Part shown: positions 1 to 5,687 of the stretch, piece after piece
Layout: each line of letters begins with the position of its first letter
Position numbering within the stretch: position 1 is the first letter of the stretch
Assembly: GCA_955652455.1 (NCBI GenBank)
Contig: CATPBU010000152.1
Span: 1-7,592, forward strand
Direction of reading: 5' to 3'
Origin: Candidatus Dormiibacterota bacterium
Lineage (GTDB): Bacteria > Chloroflexota > Dormibacteria > UBA8260
DNA: 7,592 nucleotides
Notes under the pieces: generated by a model
Database searches by the model: none
What the model saw: only the letters and a program-made list of their open reading frames with translations
What the model was told of the DNA's origin: nothing
Position numbers and translations under genes: made by a program

Positions 1-270
1 GTCCACCTCGTCGAACTGCGTTTCGTCGACATGCTGGGCAAGCTGGTGTTGCCGCCGGCCACCATGCGTTTCGAATCGGCGGGGCCGCCCCCGACCGGCA
101 CCGGCGAGGTCAGCGTCTCCACGGTCAGCGTGCTCCAGCCGACCCTTGGCGAGCCCGGCGAGTATGCCGCCGAGTTCTGGCACGAGGGCGAGTTGCTGAA
201 CTCGGTGCGCCTCAACGTGCTCGAGCAGCAGCGACCCACCCCGGCGCCGGGCAGCCCCCCTCCGGCCTGA
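1..270 (+). CDS. C-terminal 89 residues of an unrecognised protein (5' end outside window)
   Basis: The reading frame is open from base 1 to the TGA at 268-270; an internal ATG at 31 is not needed as a start because the frame continues upstream. The visible part alternates hydrophobic and polar residues in a beta-strand-like pattern (HLVELRFVD, EVSVSTVSVLQP, GEYAAEFWHEGELLNSVRL) and ends in a low-complexity Pro/Ala tail. The 'P-x-x-GEY-x-x-E-x-W-x-x-GE' stretch resembles the closing strands of small beta-sandwich proteins of unknown function (DUF6941-like), but this is a loose resemblance. No signal peptide or membrane segment is in the visible part. Its stop lies 4 nt from the convergent stop of the dehydrogenase gene. 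Function not assigned. Confidence 0.7.
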   Translation, partial: VHLVELRFVDMLGKLVLPPATMRFESAGPPPTGTGEVSVSTVSVLQPTLGEPGEYAAEFWHEGELLNSVRLNVLEQQRPTPAPGSPPPA

Positions 271-274
271 GGCG

Positions 275-1135
275 TCAGCGAGCAGGCTCGTACTCGTAGA
301 AGCCGCGCCCGCTCTTGCGGCCCAGGTATCCGGCGGCGACCATGCGCTTGAGCAGCGGAGGCGCCGCGTAATCACGGATCGCGTACTCCTGGTAGAGGGC
401 GTCGCAGACGAACAGCGCGGTGTCGAGACCGATGTAGTCGAGCAACTGCAGCGGTCCCATCGGGTGCCCGCAGCCGAGCTTCATGCCCTCGTCGATGTCC
501 TCCTTGGTCGCGAACCCGGACTCGTAGAGGCGGACCGCGTTGTTGAGGAAGGGGATGAGCAGCAGGTTGACGATGAATCCGCCGCGGTCCTGTGCGACGA
601 TGACGCGCTTGCCGAGCTTCTCGCCGAGAGCTCGCGTCTCCTCCAGTGTCTCGTCGCTGGTGGCAATCGTGCGCACCACCTCGAGGAGCTTCATCACCGG
701 TGCCGGGTTGAAGAAGTGCGTCCCGATCACGCGGTCGGGGCGGTTGGTGGCCCGCGCGATCTCGATGATCGGCAGCGACGAGGTGTTGCTGGAGAGGATC
801 GAGTGCTCCGGCGCGATGCGATCCAGCTTGCCGAACAACTCCGTCTTGTCGGCGAGGCGCTCGACGATCGCCTCGACCACCATGTCGCAGTCACTCAGCT
901 CCTCGAGGTCGGTGCTGAAGCTGAGTCGCCGGCTGATCTTCTCGACGTCATCGTCACTGAGCTTGCCGCCCTGGCGGCCGCGGTCCAGCGATCGTTCCAC
1001 CCGGCGCCGCCCTGCCTCGAGCGCCTCGGCTCCCGCTTCAGCGACTCGCGTGCGCAGCCCGCTCCGGGCGCAGACCTCGGCGATGCCCGAGCCCATCAGC
1101 CCGGCGCCGACGATGCCGACGGTGGTGATCTCCAT
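275..1135 (-). CDS. 3-hydroxybutyryl-CoA dehydrogenase (3-hydroxyacyl-CoA dehydrogenase family)
   Basis: A 286-residue cytosolic enzyme that oxidises (S)-3-hydroxyacyl-CoA to 3-oxoacyl-CoA with NAD(P), or runs the reverse reaction. The N-terminal Rossmann domain carries the dinucleotide motif GAGLMG (Gly10, Gly12, Gly15). The expected catalytic set can be aligned: Ser119 in SNTSSL, His140 and Glu152 in GTHFFNPAPVMKLLEV, and Asn190 in GGFIVN. The C-terminal all-helical domain has HPMGPLQLLDYIGLD near 224-238 and ends with GRKSGRGFYEY. The length is normal for single-function family members (about 280-290), unlike the larger FadB fusions. The usual Arg after Asn190 (NRLL) is Leu here. The frame is open far upstream, but the start at 1135 is favoured because homology begins there and GGAG lies 7 nt before it. 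Possible roles are fatty acid beta-oxidation, butyrate or polyhydroxyalkanoate metabolism, or phenylacetate degradation (hbd, paaH or fadB2-like); the context does not decide. Confidence 0.95.
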   Translation of the reverse strand: MEITTVGIVGAGLMGSGIAEVCARSGLRTRVAEAGAEALEAGRRRVERSLDRGRQGGKLSDDDVEKISRRLSFSTDLEELSDCDMVVEAIVERLADKTELFGKLDRIAPEHSILSSNTSSLPIIEIARATNRPDRVIGTHFFNPAPVMKLLEVVRTIATSDETLEETRALGEKLGKRVIVAQDRGGFIVNLLLIPFLNNAVRLYESGFATKEDIDEGMKLGCGHPMGPLQLLDYIGLDTALFVCDALYQEYAIRDYAAPPLLKRMVAAGYLGRKSGRGFYEYEPAR

Positions 1136-1142
1136 TCTTTGT

Positions 1143-1146
1143 CTCC
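1143..1146 (-). promoter_or_regulatory. Shine-Dalgarno (GGAG) that fixes the dehydrogenase start
   Basis: On the minus strand GGAG sits 7 nt before the ATG at 1135. This supports the 286-residue start over the much longer open frame reaching back to about 1654, which would overlap the divergent receiver-like and amidohydrolase genes. No convincing -10/-35 pair was found for this gene in the 88-nt divergent spacer. Confidence 0.6.
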
Positions 1147-1210
1147 AGCCTGTGATGCTCTTTCGGGGCCAGTGTGCCAGCCGCTTCGCGGGTGGCCGCG
1201 GCCGCGCTCC

Positions 1211-1216
1211 TATGAT
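1211..1216 (+). promoter_or_regulatory. Putative -10 box (TATGAT) for a leaderless transcript of the receiver-like gene
   Basis: TATGAT matches the sigma-70-type -10 consensus at five of six positions. It is followed by the 7 nt GGCGGCG and then the ATG at 1224, so transcription would begin at or next to the start codon. No Shine-Dalgarno precedes this ATG, as expected for a leaderless mRNA. No good -35 hexamer is visible; TTCGCG at 1185-1190 is 20 nt upstream and weak. The same geometry occurs at 3318-3323 and, on the minus strand, at 5668-5673. It would drive the four-gene cluster 1224-4080. Confidence 0.5.
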
Positions 1217-1223
1217 GGCGGCG

Positions 1224-1562
1224 ATGGCGACCTCCCACGTGGCTCTGGTGAGTGACGACCTGATGTTCGCCAGCCGCCTCCGCGCCGCGCTCGCAGGGAA
1301 GGTGGATGTGAGTGTGGTCGCGAGCGGCGACGCGCTTGAGGCGGGCACCGTGTTCGTGGACCTCAACGATGACGTCGAGGCGCGACTGGCGCTCATCGCC
1401 AGCCTTCGAGCTCGCGGCGGCGTGCGGGTGATCGGGTTCTGCCAGCATGACGAGCGCGCGGTGCGTGTCCAGGCCATGGAACGCGGCGCCGACCAGGTGG
1501 TGACCAACGCTGCGCTCCCGGAGGCGGCGGTGCGGCTGGTGGGGGCGCAGACGGGTGGCTGA
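1224..1562 (+). CDS. Small stand-alone receiver-like (CheY-fold) protein, degenerate
   Basis: A 112-residue protein whose pattern fits a response-regulator receiver fold. Strand 1 plus an acidic pair is VALVSDD (Asp11, Asp12); a strand ending in Asp is VFVD (Asp46, the usual phosphoacceptor place); a strand 4 equivalent is VRVIGF (67-72); and GADQVV (89-94) resembles the strand 5 region. The conserved Thr/Ser at the end of strand 4 is replaced by Phe/Cys, and the conserved Lys after strand 5 by Thr/Asn. It may therefore not be phosphorylated normally, or it may act as a protein-interaction module. No output domain follows. ATG codons at 1212 and 1215 are also in frame, but they lie inside the likely -10 box, so 1224 is preferred. 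The gene overlaps the amidohydrolase start by 8 nt, which suggests translational coupling. The fold call is by pattern only. Confidence 0.7.
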   Translation: MATSHVALVSDDLMFASRLRAALAGKVDVSVVASGDALEAGTVFVDLNDDVEARLALIASLRARGGVRVIGFCQHDERAVRVQAMERGADQVVTNAALPEAAVRLVGAQTGG

Positions 1563-2742
1563 GCTGGCTGCGCGGATCGCATCCGAGCTCGACAGCGTCC
1601 GCGAGGAGGTGGTCGAGACCCGCCGCGACCTTCATCGCCACCCCGAACTGTCACTGCACGAGCATCGAACCGCCGAGATCGCCGCTCGGCGCAGCGAGGA
1701 GCTCGGCTACAGGGTGCGCAGCGGGGTCGGTGGCACGGGCGTGGTCGCCGACCTCGATGGCGCTGGCGGAAAGGGCCCGACGCTGATGTTGCGCGCCGAC
1801 ATGGATGCCCTTCCGGTGCTGGAACGCGGAGACTCCCGGGTGGTCAGCTCCGAGGTCGATGGCGTGATGCACGCTTGCGGCCACGACGGCCACGTGGCCA
1901 TGGCCCTTGGCGCTGCGCGCGTGCTGGCATCGCTGCGAGGCTCGTGGACGGGGCGGCTGCGTCTCTGCTTCCAACCCGCCGAGGAGATTGCCTCGGGCGC
2001 GGTTCCGATGATCGACGACGGCGCTGTCGCTGATGTTGACCACGTGCTCGGCATCCATCTCTGGGCCCCGTTGCAGGTGGGCCAGGTTGGTGTCAAAGAT
2101 GGCCCGATCTTCGGGAGTGCCGACGAGTTCGGTCTCACCATCCGCGGCCGTGGCGGCCACGGCGGGATGCCCCACACCAGCATCGACCCGGTGGTGGCCG
2201 CGGCCCACGTGGTGCTGGCCCTGCAGAGCATCGTCAGCCGCGAAACGTCTCCGTTCGCCCCGGCGGTGGTCACCGTCGGTCAGGTCGAGGGAGGCCGCGC
2301 CTTCAACGTCATCGCCGACGAGGTGCGCCTGCGCGGCACTGTGCGCGCCCTCGACCCGGAGGATCGCGAACGGTTGCTGAACCGTGTCGCCGAGGTGGCG
2401 GCGGCGATCGCCTCGGCGTCCGGCGCGACCGCGGAGTTCGAGCGCGCCGCGGGCTGCCCGCCGGTGATCAGCGACGCAGCCTCGGCGGCACTGGTGCGCC
2501 GCGCTGCGGTGGCGACGGTGGGCGAGGAGAAGGTGGTGACCCCGCAACCGATCACCGTCGGAGACGACGTCGCCTGCCTCATCAACGCGGTCGGCAGCGG
2601 CTGCTACTTCCTCGTCGGGGCGGGCGACCCGGCCAAGGGGCGGGTGGCACCGCATCACAGTGCCGACTTCGACATCGACGAACGGGCTCTCCCGGTCGGT
2701 GTGGGCACCCTGGTGCGCGCGGCGCTCGAGGTGCTGCGGTGA
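1555..2742 (+). CDS. M20 family metallo-amidohydrolase (hippurate/IAA-amino acid hydrolase-like)
   Basis: A 395-residue cytosolic metal-dependent hydrolase of N-acylated amino acids or related amides. Family motifs run in order: RRDLHRHPELS (23-33), LRADMDALPV (79-88), VMHACGHDGH (104-113), FQPAEE (139-144), LGIHLW (165-170), GRGGHGGMPH (198-207) and APHHSADFDID (366-375). The expected binuclear metal ligands are present: Cys108, His110, Glu144, His168 and a C-terminal His at 367/368, with Glu143 as the likely general base. An inserted dimerisation domain would span roughly residues 188-300. The length is normal (about 380-400). The GTG start overlaps the previous gene's stop by 8 nt, with a G-rich Shine-Dalgarno-like run around 1540-1545. 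The last bases overlap the thioesterase start (GTGA). Substrate cannot be read from sequence; hippurate, IAA-conjugate and N-acetyl-L,L-diaminopimelate hydrolases look alike at this level. Confidence 0.93.
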   Translation: MAELAARIASELDSVREEVVETRRDLHRHPELSLHEHRTAEIAARRSEELGYRVRSGVGGTGVVADLDGAGGKGPTLMLRADMDALPVLERGDSRVVSSEVDGVMHACGHDGHVAMALGAARVLASLRGSWTGRLRLCFQPAEEIASGAVPMIDDGAVADVDHVLGIHLWAPLQVGQVGVKDGPIFGSADEFGLTIRGRGGHGGMPHTSIDPVVAAAHVVLALQSIVSRETSPFAPAVVTVGQVEGGRAFNVIADEVRLRGTVRALDPEDRERLLNRVAEVAAAIASASGATAEFERAAGCPPVISDAASAALVRRAAVATVGEEKVVTPQPITVGDDVACLINAVGSGCYFLVGAGDPAKGRVAPHHSADFDIDERALPVGVGTLVRAALEVLR

Positions 2743-3320
2743 GCGACCCGTGGGCGCGGCTGCGCGCCGACCGCGCCCACCAGTACGAGCATCCTCTCGA
2801 CATGACGCCGCGACCGGCGTCGGCTTCGCGGACGGAGATCACCACCGTCATGCAGATCTTCCACGCCAACAACGACGGCAATGTTCACGGCGGCTCGATC
2901 ATGCGACTGGTGGACGAGGCGGCCGGCATTGCGGCGATGCGCCACTGCCGCCTCCGCGTGGTCACTGCATCGATGGACGACATGAGCTTCGTCGCCCCGG
3001 TATACATCGGCGACCTGGTGTCGGTGCGCGCGATGGTCAACGACGCACACCGCACCTCGATGGAGGTAGGTGTGCGGGTCGACGTCGAGAACATCGCCAA
3101 CGAGGAGTGGCGATACGTGGCCAGCGCCCACCTTGTGTTTGTCGCCCTTGACGTCGACGGTCGCCCGACCGCGGTACCCCCGGTGGTCGCCGAAGCCCCG
3201 GAGGAGAGGCGCCGGCAGGCCCAGGCGCGCGTCCGCCGTGAGCAGCGACTGCTCCGCAAGAAGGCGCTGGCCGAGGCCGTGCGGGAGAAGGAGCACGATC
3301 CGTCACAGCCCGCCCTGTAG
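2739..3320 (+). CDS. Acyl-CoA thioesterase, hotdog fold (YciA/ACOT7-like)
   Basis: A 193-residue protein likely to hydrolyse acyl-CoA to free acid and CoA. The hotdog core spans about residues 30-150: SRTEITTVMQIFHANNDGNVHGG (strand plus loop), HGGSIMRLVDEAAGIAAMRH (central helix with HGG at 50-52 and the likely catalytic Asp59), VVTASMDDMSFVAPVYIGDLV (74-94), and RTSMEVGVRVDVE (105-117). After the core comes an extra, strongly charged Arg/Glu-rich tail (about 152-187), probably a single helix. The GTG start at 2739 overlaps the amidohydrolase TGA (GTGA), typical of coupled genes. An in-frame ATG at 2802 would remove 21 poorly conserved residues and is a possible alternative. It is co-transcribed with the amidohydrolase. 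Its stop codon TAG is also the first half of a likely promoter for the next gene. Confidence 0.92.
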   Translation: MSDPWARLRADRAHQYEHPLDMTPRPASASRTEITTVMQIFHANNDGNVHGGSIMRLVDEAAGIAAMRHCRLRVVTASMDDMSFVAPVYIGDLVSVRAMVNDAHRTSMEVGVRVDVENIANEEWRYVASAHLVFVALDVDGRPTAVPPVVAEAPEERRRQAQARVRREQRLLRKKALAEAVREKEHDPSQPAL

Positions 3321-3323
3321 AGT
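3318..3323 (+). promoter_or_regulatory. Putative -10 box (TAGAGT) for leaderless transcription of the HemQ-like gene
   Basis: TAGAGT fits the TANNNT -10 pattern. It is followed by the 7 nt CAGCGAG and then the ATG at 3331. The first three bases are the stop codon of the thioesterase gene. The spacing equals that of the boxes at 1211-1216 and 5668-5673. No clear Shine-Dalgarno precedes the ATG (only GAG directly against it) and no clear -35 was seen. If real, the haem gene could be expressed apart from the upstream cluster. Confidence 0.4.
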
Positions 3324-3330
3324 CAGCGAG

Positions 3331-4080
3331 ATGACCGAGGTCGCCGCCCCACTCACAGTTCGCGATGCCACCGGACCGCCTCCGACCGGGCGCCAGCACA
3401 TCCGCTTCGCGTTCTTTCGGGTGCGACCGGAGTGGCGGTTGCGCGAAGCTGGGCAGCGCGCCGACGACCGCGCCGAGGTGGTGGAGCTCATCAAGGACCT
3501 CGACCGCCGCGACAATGTGCTGCTGCGCACCTACAGCCTGGTCGGGACGCGCGGAGACGCTGACTTCATGGTGTGGCTGGTGAGCGATCGAGTCGAGGAC
3601 CTCCACGAGTTCTCATCTCGCCTCAACCGCACCGCGCTGGGCGCGTTCATGGAATCGCCGTACAGCTATTTCGCGATGACCAAGCAGAGCATGTATGTCG
3701 ACAAACACCAGCACCCCAATCAGGAGGGGCGGAGCAACCGCCTGGTGATCGCCCCGACCAACCGCCGCTACCTGTTCGTGTACCCGTTCGTGAAGACGCG
3801 CGCCTGGTACCGGCTCAGTCGTGAAGAACGCCAGCGTCAGATGAGTGAGCACATCGCCATGGGCCACAAGTATCCAGGGGTCAAGATCAACACCACCTAC
3901 TCGTTCGGTCTCGACGACCAGGAGTTCGTGGTGGCGTTCGAGAGCGACTCGGTCGGGGACTTCCTTGACCTGGTCCAGGAGATGCGCGAGAGCGAGGCTT
4001 CGACGCACACCGTGCGCGATGTCCCCTCGTTCACCTGCATGCTCATGACACCCGAGGAGGCGCTGGCCGCGGTCGGCTAA
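3331..4080 (+). CDS. hemQ: Chlorite dismutase family haem protein, coproheme decarboxylase HemQ/ChdC-like
   Basis: A 249-residue cytosolic protein. HemQ/ChdC converts iron-coproporphyrin III to haem b by two peroxide-dependent decarboxylations, the last step of the coproporphyrin-dependent route. The N-terminal ferredoxin-like half holds HIRFAFFRV (23-31) and the MESPYSYFAMTKQSMYV segment (107-123). The C-terminal half holds FVYPFVKTRAWYRL with Tyr151, the expected redox-active tyrosine, then EERQRQMSEHIAMGHKY with His174, the expected proximal haem ligand, and TTYSFGLDDQEFVVAFESD (188-206). The short 'YPFVKTRAWY' linker matches the actinobacterial/archaeal style rather than the longer Firmicutes YPMxKKR version, and the Tyr-to-His spacing fits that type. 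Genuine chlorite-degrading enzymes have a distal Arg instead; HemQ is the better call. It sits 10 nt after the thioesterase. No other haem genes are in the window. Confidence 0.92.
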   Translation: MTEVAAPLTVRDATGPPPTGRQHIRFAFFRVRPEWRLREAGQRADDRAEVVELIKDLDRRDNVLLRTYSLVGTRGDADFMVWLVSDRVEDLHEFSSRLNRTALGAFMESPYSYFAMTKQSMYVDKHQHPNQEGRSNRLVIAPTNRRYLFVYPFVKTRAWYRLSREERQRQMSEHIAMGHKYPGVKINTTYSFGLDDQEFVVAFESDSVGDFLDLVQEMRESEASTHTVRDVPSFTCMLMTPEEALAAVG

Positions 4081-4092
4081 CCGCGCGACTTC

Positions 4093-4138
4093 ACGGATCT
4101 ACACAACTCTTGATCCGTTGCGCGTGCAACTCCGCGGA
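4093..4138. repeat. Cluster of three dyads after the HemQ-like gene
   Basis: Three perfect inverted repeats lie side by side. ACGGATC (4093-4099) pairs with GATCCGT (4112-4118) across a 12-nt loop. GTTGC (4117-4121) pairs with GCAAC (4126-4130) across 4 nt. TCCGCGGA (4131-4138) is self-complementary. The first begins 12 nt after the haem gene's stop and could act as a weak terminator, but no T-run follows. The second shares two bases with it, so as RNA the two hairpins would compete. They could equally be operator half-sites for the downstream small gene. The arms are short, so chance cannot be excluded. Confidence 0.4.
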
Positions 4139-4146
4139 GGACGCGC

Positions 4147-4152
4147 TACCGT
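4147..4152 (+). promoter_or_regulatory. Weak candidate -10 box (TACCGT) upstream of the small ORF
   Basis: TACCGT fits TANNNT in a GCTACCGT context. A start of transcription near 4159 would leave a leader of about 43 nt before the GTG at 4202, enough to include the Shine-Dalgarno. No good -35 lies 16-18 nt upstream. A TTGACG at 4158-4163 has only a poor partner (TACAGA, 4180-4185) and would place the transcript start on the ribosome site. Confidence 0.25.
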
Positions 4153-4186
4153 CTTCCTTGACGCGTTTGCGTCGACTGCTACAGAC

Positions 4187-4194
4187 GAGGAGGG
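4187..4194 (+). promoter_or_regulatory. Strong Shine-Dalgarno (GAGGAGGG) for the 49-residue ORF
   Basis: GAGGAGGG contains the AGGAGG core and ends 7 nt before GTG 4202, the best ribosome site in the window. It selects the GTG at 4202 over an upstream TTG at 4118 in the same frame, and is the main reason for calling this small gene real. Confidence 0.65.
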
Positions 4195-4201
4195 TGGTGC
4201 G

Positions 4202-4351
4202 GTGACGTCCGAGGCTGAGTCCCACGCTGCGGCCGACGCCGACGAAGCGCTCACCGACACCTTCGAGGAGCCGATCCGCCGCGCCGATGCGATGTGGCGG
4301 CTGGAGGCTTGGCTCACCCTGCACCCGCCCCCGCGGCTTTCCGACGATTGA
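4202..4351 (+). CDS. Small acidic hypothetical protein (49 residues)
   Basis: I do not recognise this protein. It starts at GTG with an excellent Shine-Dalgarno 7 nt upstream and ends at TGA 4349-4351, one base from the stop of the convergent iron-sulfur gene. The N-terminal 23 residues are Ala/Asp/Glu-rich and probably disordered. Residues 24-41 (PIRRADAMWRLEAWLTLH) could form an amphipathic helix with Trp32, Trp37 and spaced Leu residues. The tail is PPPRLSDD. There are 12 acidic and 4 basic (Arg) residues, so the protein is strongly acidic. It has no Cys, no signal peptide and no membrane segment. The helix with two Trp suggests a binding peptide rather than an enzyme, but this is inference. 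A noncoding stretch with a chance ribosome site remains possible. Confidence 0.5.
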   Translation: MTSEAESHAAADADEALTDTFEEPIRRADAMWRLEAWLTLHPPPRLSDD

Positions 4352-4352
4352 G

Positions 4353-5669
4353 CTATTCGGAGAGAACCGCGCGGCGCCGCTGCGCGGTCTGGATTGACTC
4401 GTCGAGAACCTCGAAGACGTGCATGACACGGATCCCCGGGGCGTAGCGGGCCGCGCCCTTGCGCAGCTGCAGCAGGCATGAGACGTTCTCGGTGACAAGG
4501 ACCTCGGCGCCGCTCGCCACCACGTGTTGAAACTTGCGCTCGAGGATGGCCTGGCTGCGCTGGGGTTGCTCATGGAAGTACATACCCGGACCGCCGCAGC
4601 ACATCGCCGATTCTTCGAGCGGGACGATCTCGAGTCGCGGCACCTCGGCGAGAAGGCGTCGCGCCGCCGATCGCGCCGGCCCGTCGATCGGCAGCGAGCA
4701 GGGCTCGTCGATGGCCACCGTCCAGCGCAGCGGTCCAAGGGCGACGCGGTTGCCCACATCGTCGAGCAGCTCGGTTGCGAGCAGGGTCCGCTGCGCAACC
4801 CGCTGCGCGTCGATATCATGCTGCGGGTCGCCCGCCAGAATCCGGTCGTACTGCTTGTAGTGCGCTGTGCACGACGCCACATCGCCCACGAGCACGTCGA
4901 CCTCGAGCTGTCGGAGCACGTCGACGTTGGCCGCCGCCATGTCGGTCATCGCCTCGCGGTCACCGAGTGACTTGGCAGGCAGTCCGCTGCAGGCCAGCTG
5001 CGGTACCACCAGCTCGAAGCCGTTGGCGAGGAGCACCCGCATGGTGGCCTCGGTGGCCTGCGGCGCGGCGAGGTTCTGATAGCAGCACACCAGGAATCCC
5101 ACTCTGCCGCGGAAAGGTTCGGCTGCAGCCGGCAGGCCACGCGCACGCTTATGGGCGGTCTGTCGCGGCAGTGGCCCCACGTGCTCCATCAGCGCTCCGG
5201 CCGTGCCCATCCAGCGGGTCAGGCCAGTACGGCGAGCCAGTGCGTGCGCCCCCGTCAGCTGCGCCGCGCGCGAGAGCCGGTGCAGGAAGCGCAGTGCACC
5301 CGGGCGGGGCAGCACCCAGCGGAACGCGATCGACTGACCCACTGGATACCCCTCCTGCTCGTGCAGCTCCATCCGCGCGCGGCTGACGATCAGGGCCGTC
5401 GGGACACCCGGCGCGCAGGCGGCGACGCAGTTGTCGCAGGTGAGGCATGTCGACAGAGGACCATCCGCGATGTCACGAAGCTCCAGGCGACCCTCAATGG
5501 CGTCACGGATCAGCGCCACGCGTCCACGCGCCGTCTCCCACTCGACCGGATTGGTGACGTACGTGGGACAGACCGCCTGGCAGAGCGAGCACTTGTTGCA
5601 CTCGCTGGCGGCCTGGTACACGTCTTGCAGGAAGCGTGGTGGGACGGCGAGATCGGTCACCGGCGGCAT
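4353..5669 (-). CDS. Iron-sulfur oxidoreductase subunit, GlcF/GlpC-like (two 4Fe-4S motifs plus CCG domains)
   Basis: A 438-residue protein of the family that passes electrons from a flavoprotein dehydrogenase (glycolate, lactate or glycerol-3-phosphate type) toward the membrane. The ferredoxin part has two CxxCxxCxxxC motifs: Cys24, 27, 30, 34 (ECNKCSLCQAVCP) and Cys75, 78, 81, 85 (TCLTCDNCVAACAPG). Between them the segment EWETARGRVALIRDAIEG resembles the GlcF 'RGR' segment. The C-terminal half has two cysteine-rich (CCG-type) repeats: GFLVCCYQN (191-199) with LACSGLPAKS (225-234), then DEPCSL (321-326) with MCCGGPGMYF (356-365). In the first repeat the paired CC is CS (Cys227-Ser228), so that site may be altered. 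No FAD-binding partner such as GlcD is in the window. ATG 5669 is used here; if the TACAAT overlapping it is a true -10 box, GTG 5660 is the real start (435 residues). Confidence 0.9.
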   Translation of the reverse strand: MPPVTDLAVPPRFLQDVYQAASECNKCSLCQAVCPTYVTNPVEWETARGRVALIRDAIEGRLELRDIADGPLSTCLTCDNCVAACAPGVPTALIVSRARMELHEQEGYPVGQSIAFRWVLPRPGALRFLHRLSRAAQLTGAHALARRTGLTRWMGTAGALMEHVGPLPRQTAHKRARGLPAAAEPFRGRVGFLVCCYQNLAAPQATEATMRVLLANGFELVVPQLACSGLPAKSLGDREAMTDMAAANVDVLRQLEVDVLVGDVASCTAHYKQYDRILAGDPQHDIDAQRVAQRTLLATELLDDVGNRVALGPLRWTVAIDEPCSLPIDGPARSAARRLLAEVPRLEIVPLEESAMCCGGPGMYFHEQPQRSQAILERKFQHVVASGAEVLVTENVSCLLQLRKGAARYAPGIRVMHVFEVLDESIQTAQRRRAVLSE

Positions 5670-5673
5670 TGTA
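5668..5673 (-). promoter_or_regulatory. Putative -10 box (TACAAT) overlapping the annotated ATG of the iron-sulfur gene
   Basis: On the minus strand TACAAT matches the -10 consensus at five of six positions. It is followed by GCCGCCG (7 nt) and then an in-frame GTG at 5660, reproducing the geometry of the boxes at 1211 and 3318. The ATG at 5669 overlaps the box and would not be transcribed from it. A GGGAGGG-like run exists upstream but is about 18 nt from the ATG, too far for a Shine-Dalgarno. No -35 was recognised. Confidence 0.45.
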
Positions 5674-5687
5674 CGATGCGGTGTAAA

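Noticed and set aside
265..290. Hairpins around the convergent stops (CTGA/TCAG at 267-278, CGAGC/GCTCG at 279-290) as a bidirectional terminator
   Set aside because: The first arises largely from two facing TGA stops, the arms are only 4-5 bp, and no T-run follows on either strand.
464..1255. Long + strand open frames opposite the dehydrogenase (464-1255 and 540 onward)
   Set aside because: They lie antisense to a gene with full motif support and give low-complexity Arg/Ser/Ala-rich translations typical of shadow frames in GC-rich DNA. Only the end of the second frame (from 1224) is a plausible gene.
1136..1654. N-terminal extension of the dehydrogenase to about 459 residues
   Set aside because: The extension is low-complexity, overlaps two opposing genes, and a Shine-Dalgarno plus family homology place the start at 1135.
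3331..4080. True chlorite dismutase (oxygen-evolving)
   Set aside because: The Tyr151/His174 arrangement and the YPF/WY segment fit HemQ/ChdC, and no perchlorate-reduction genes are nearby.
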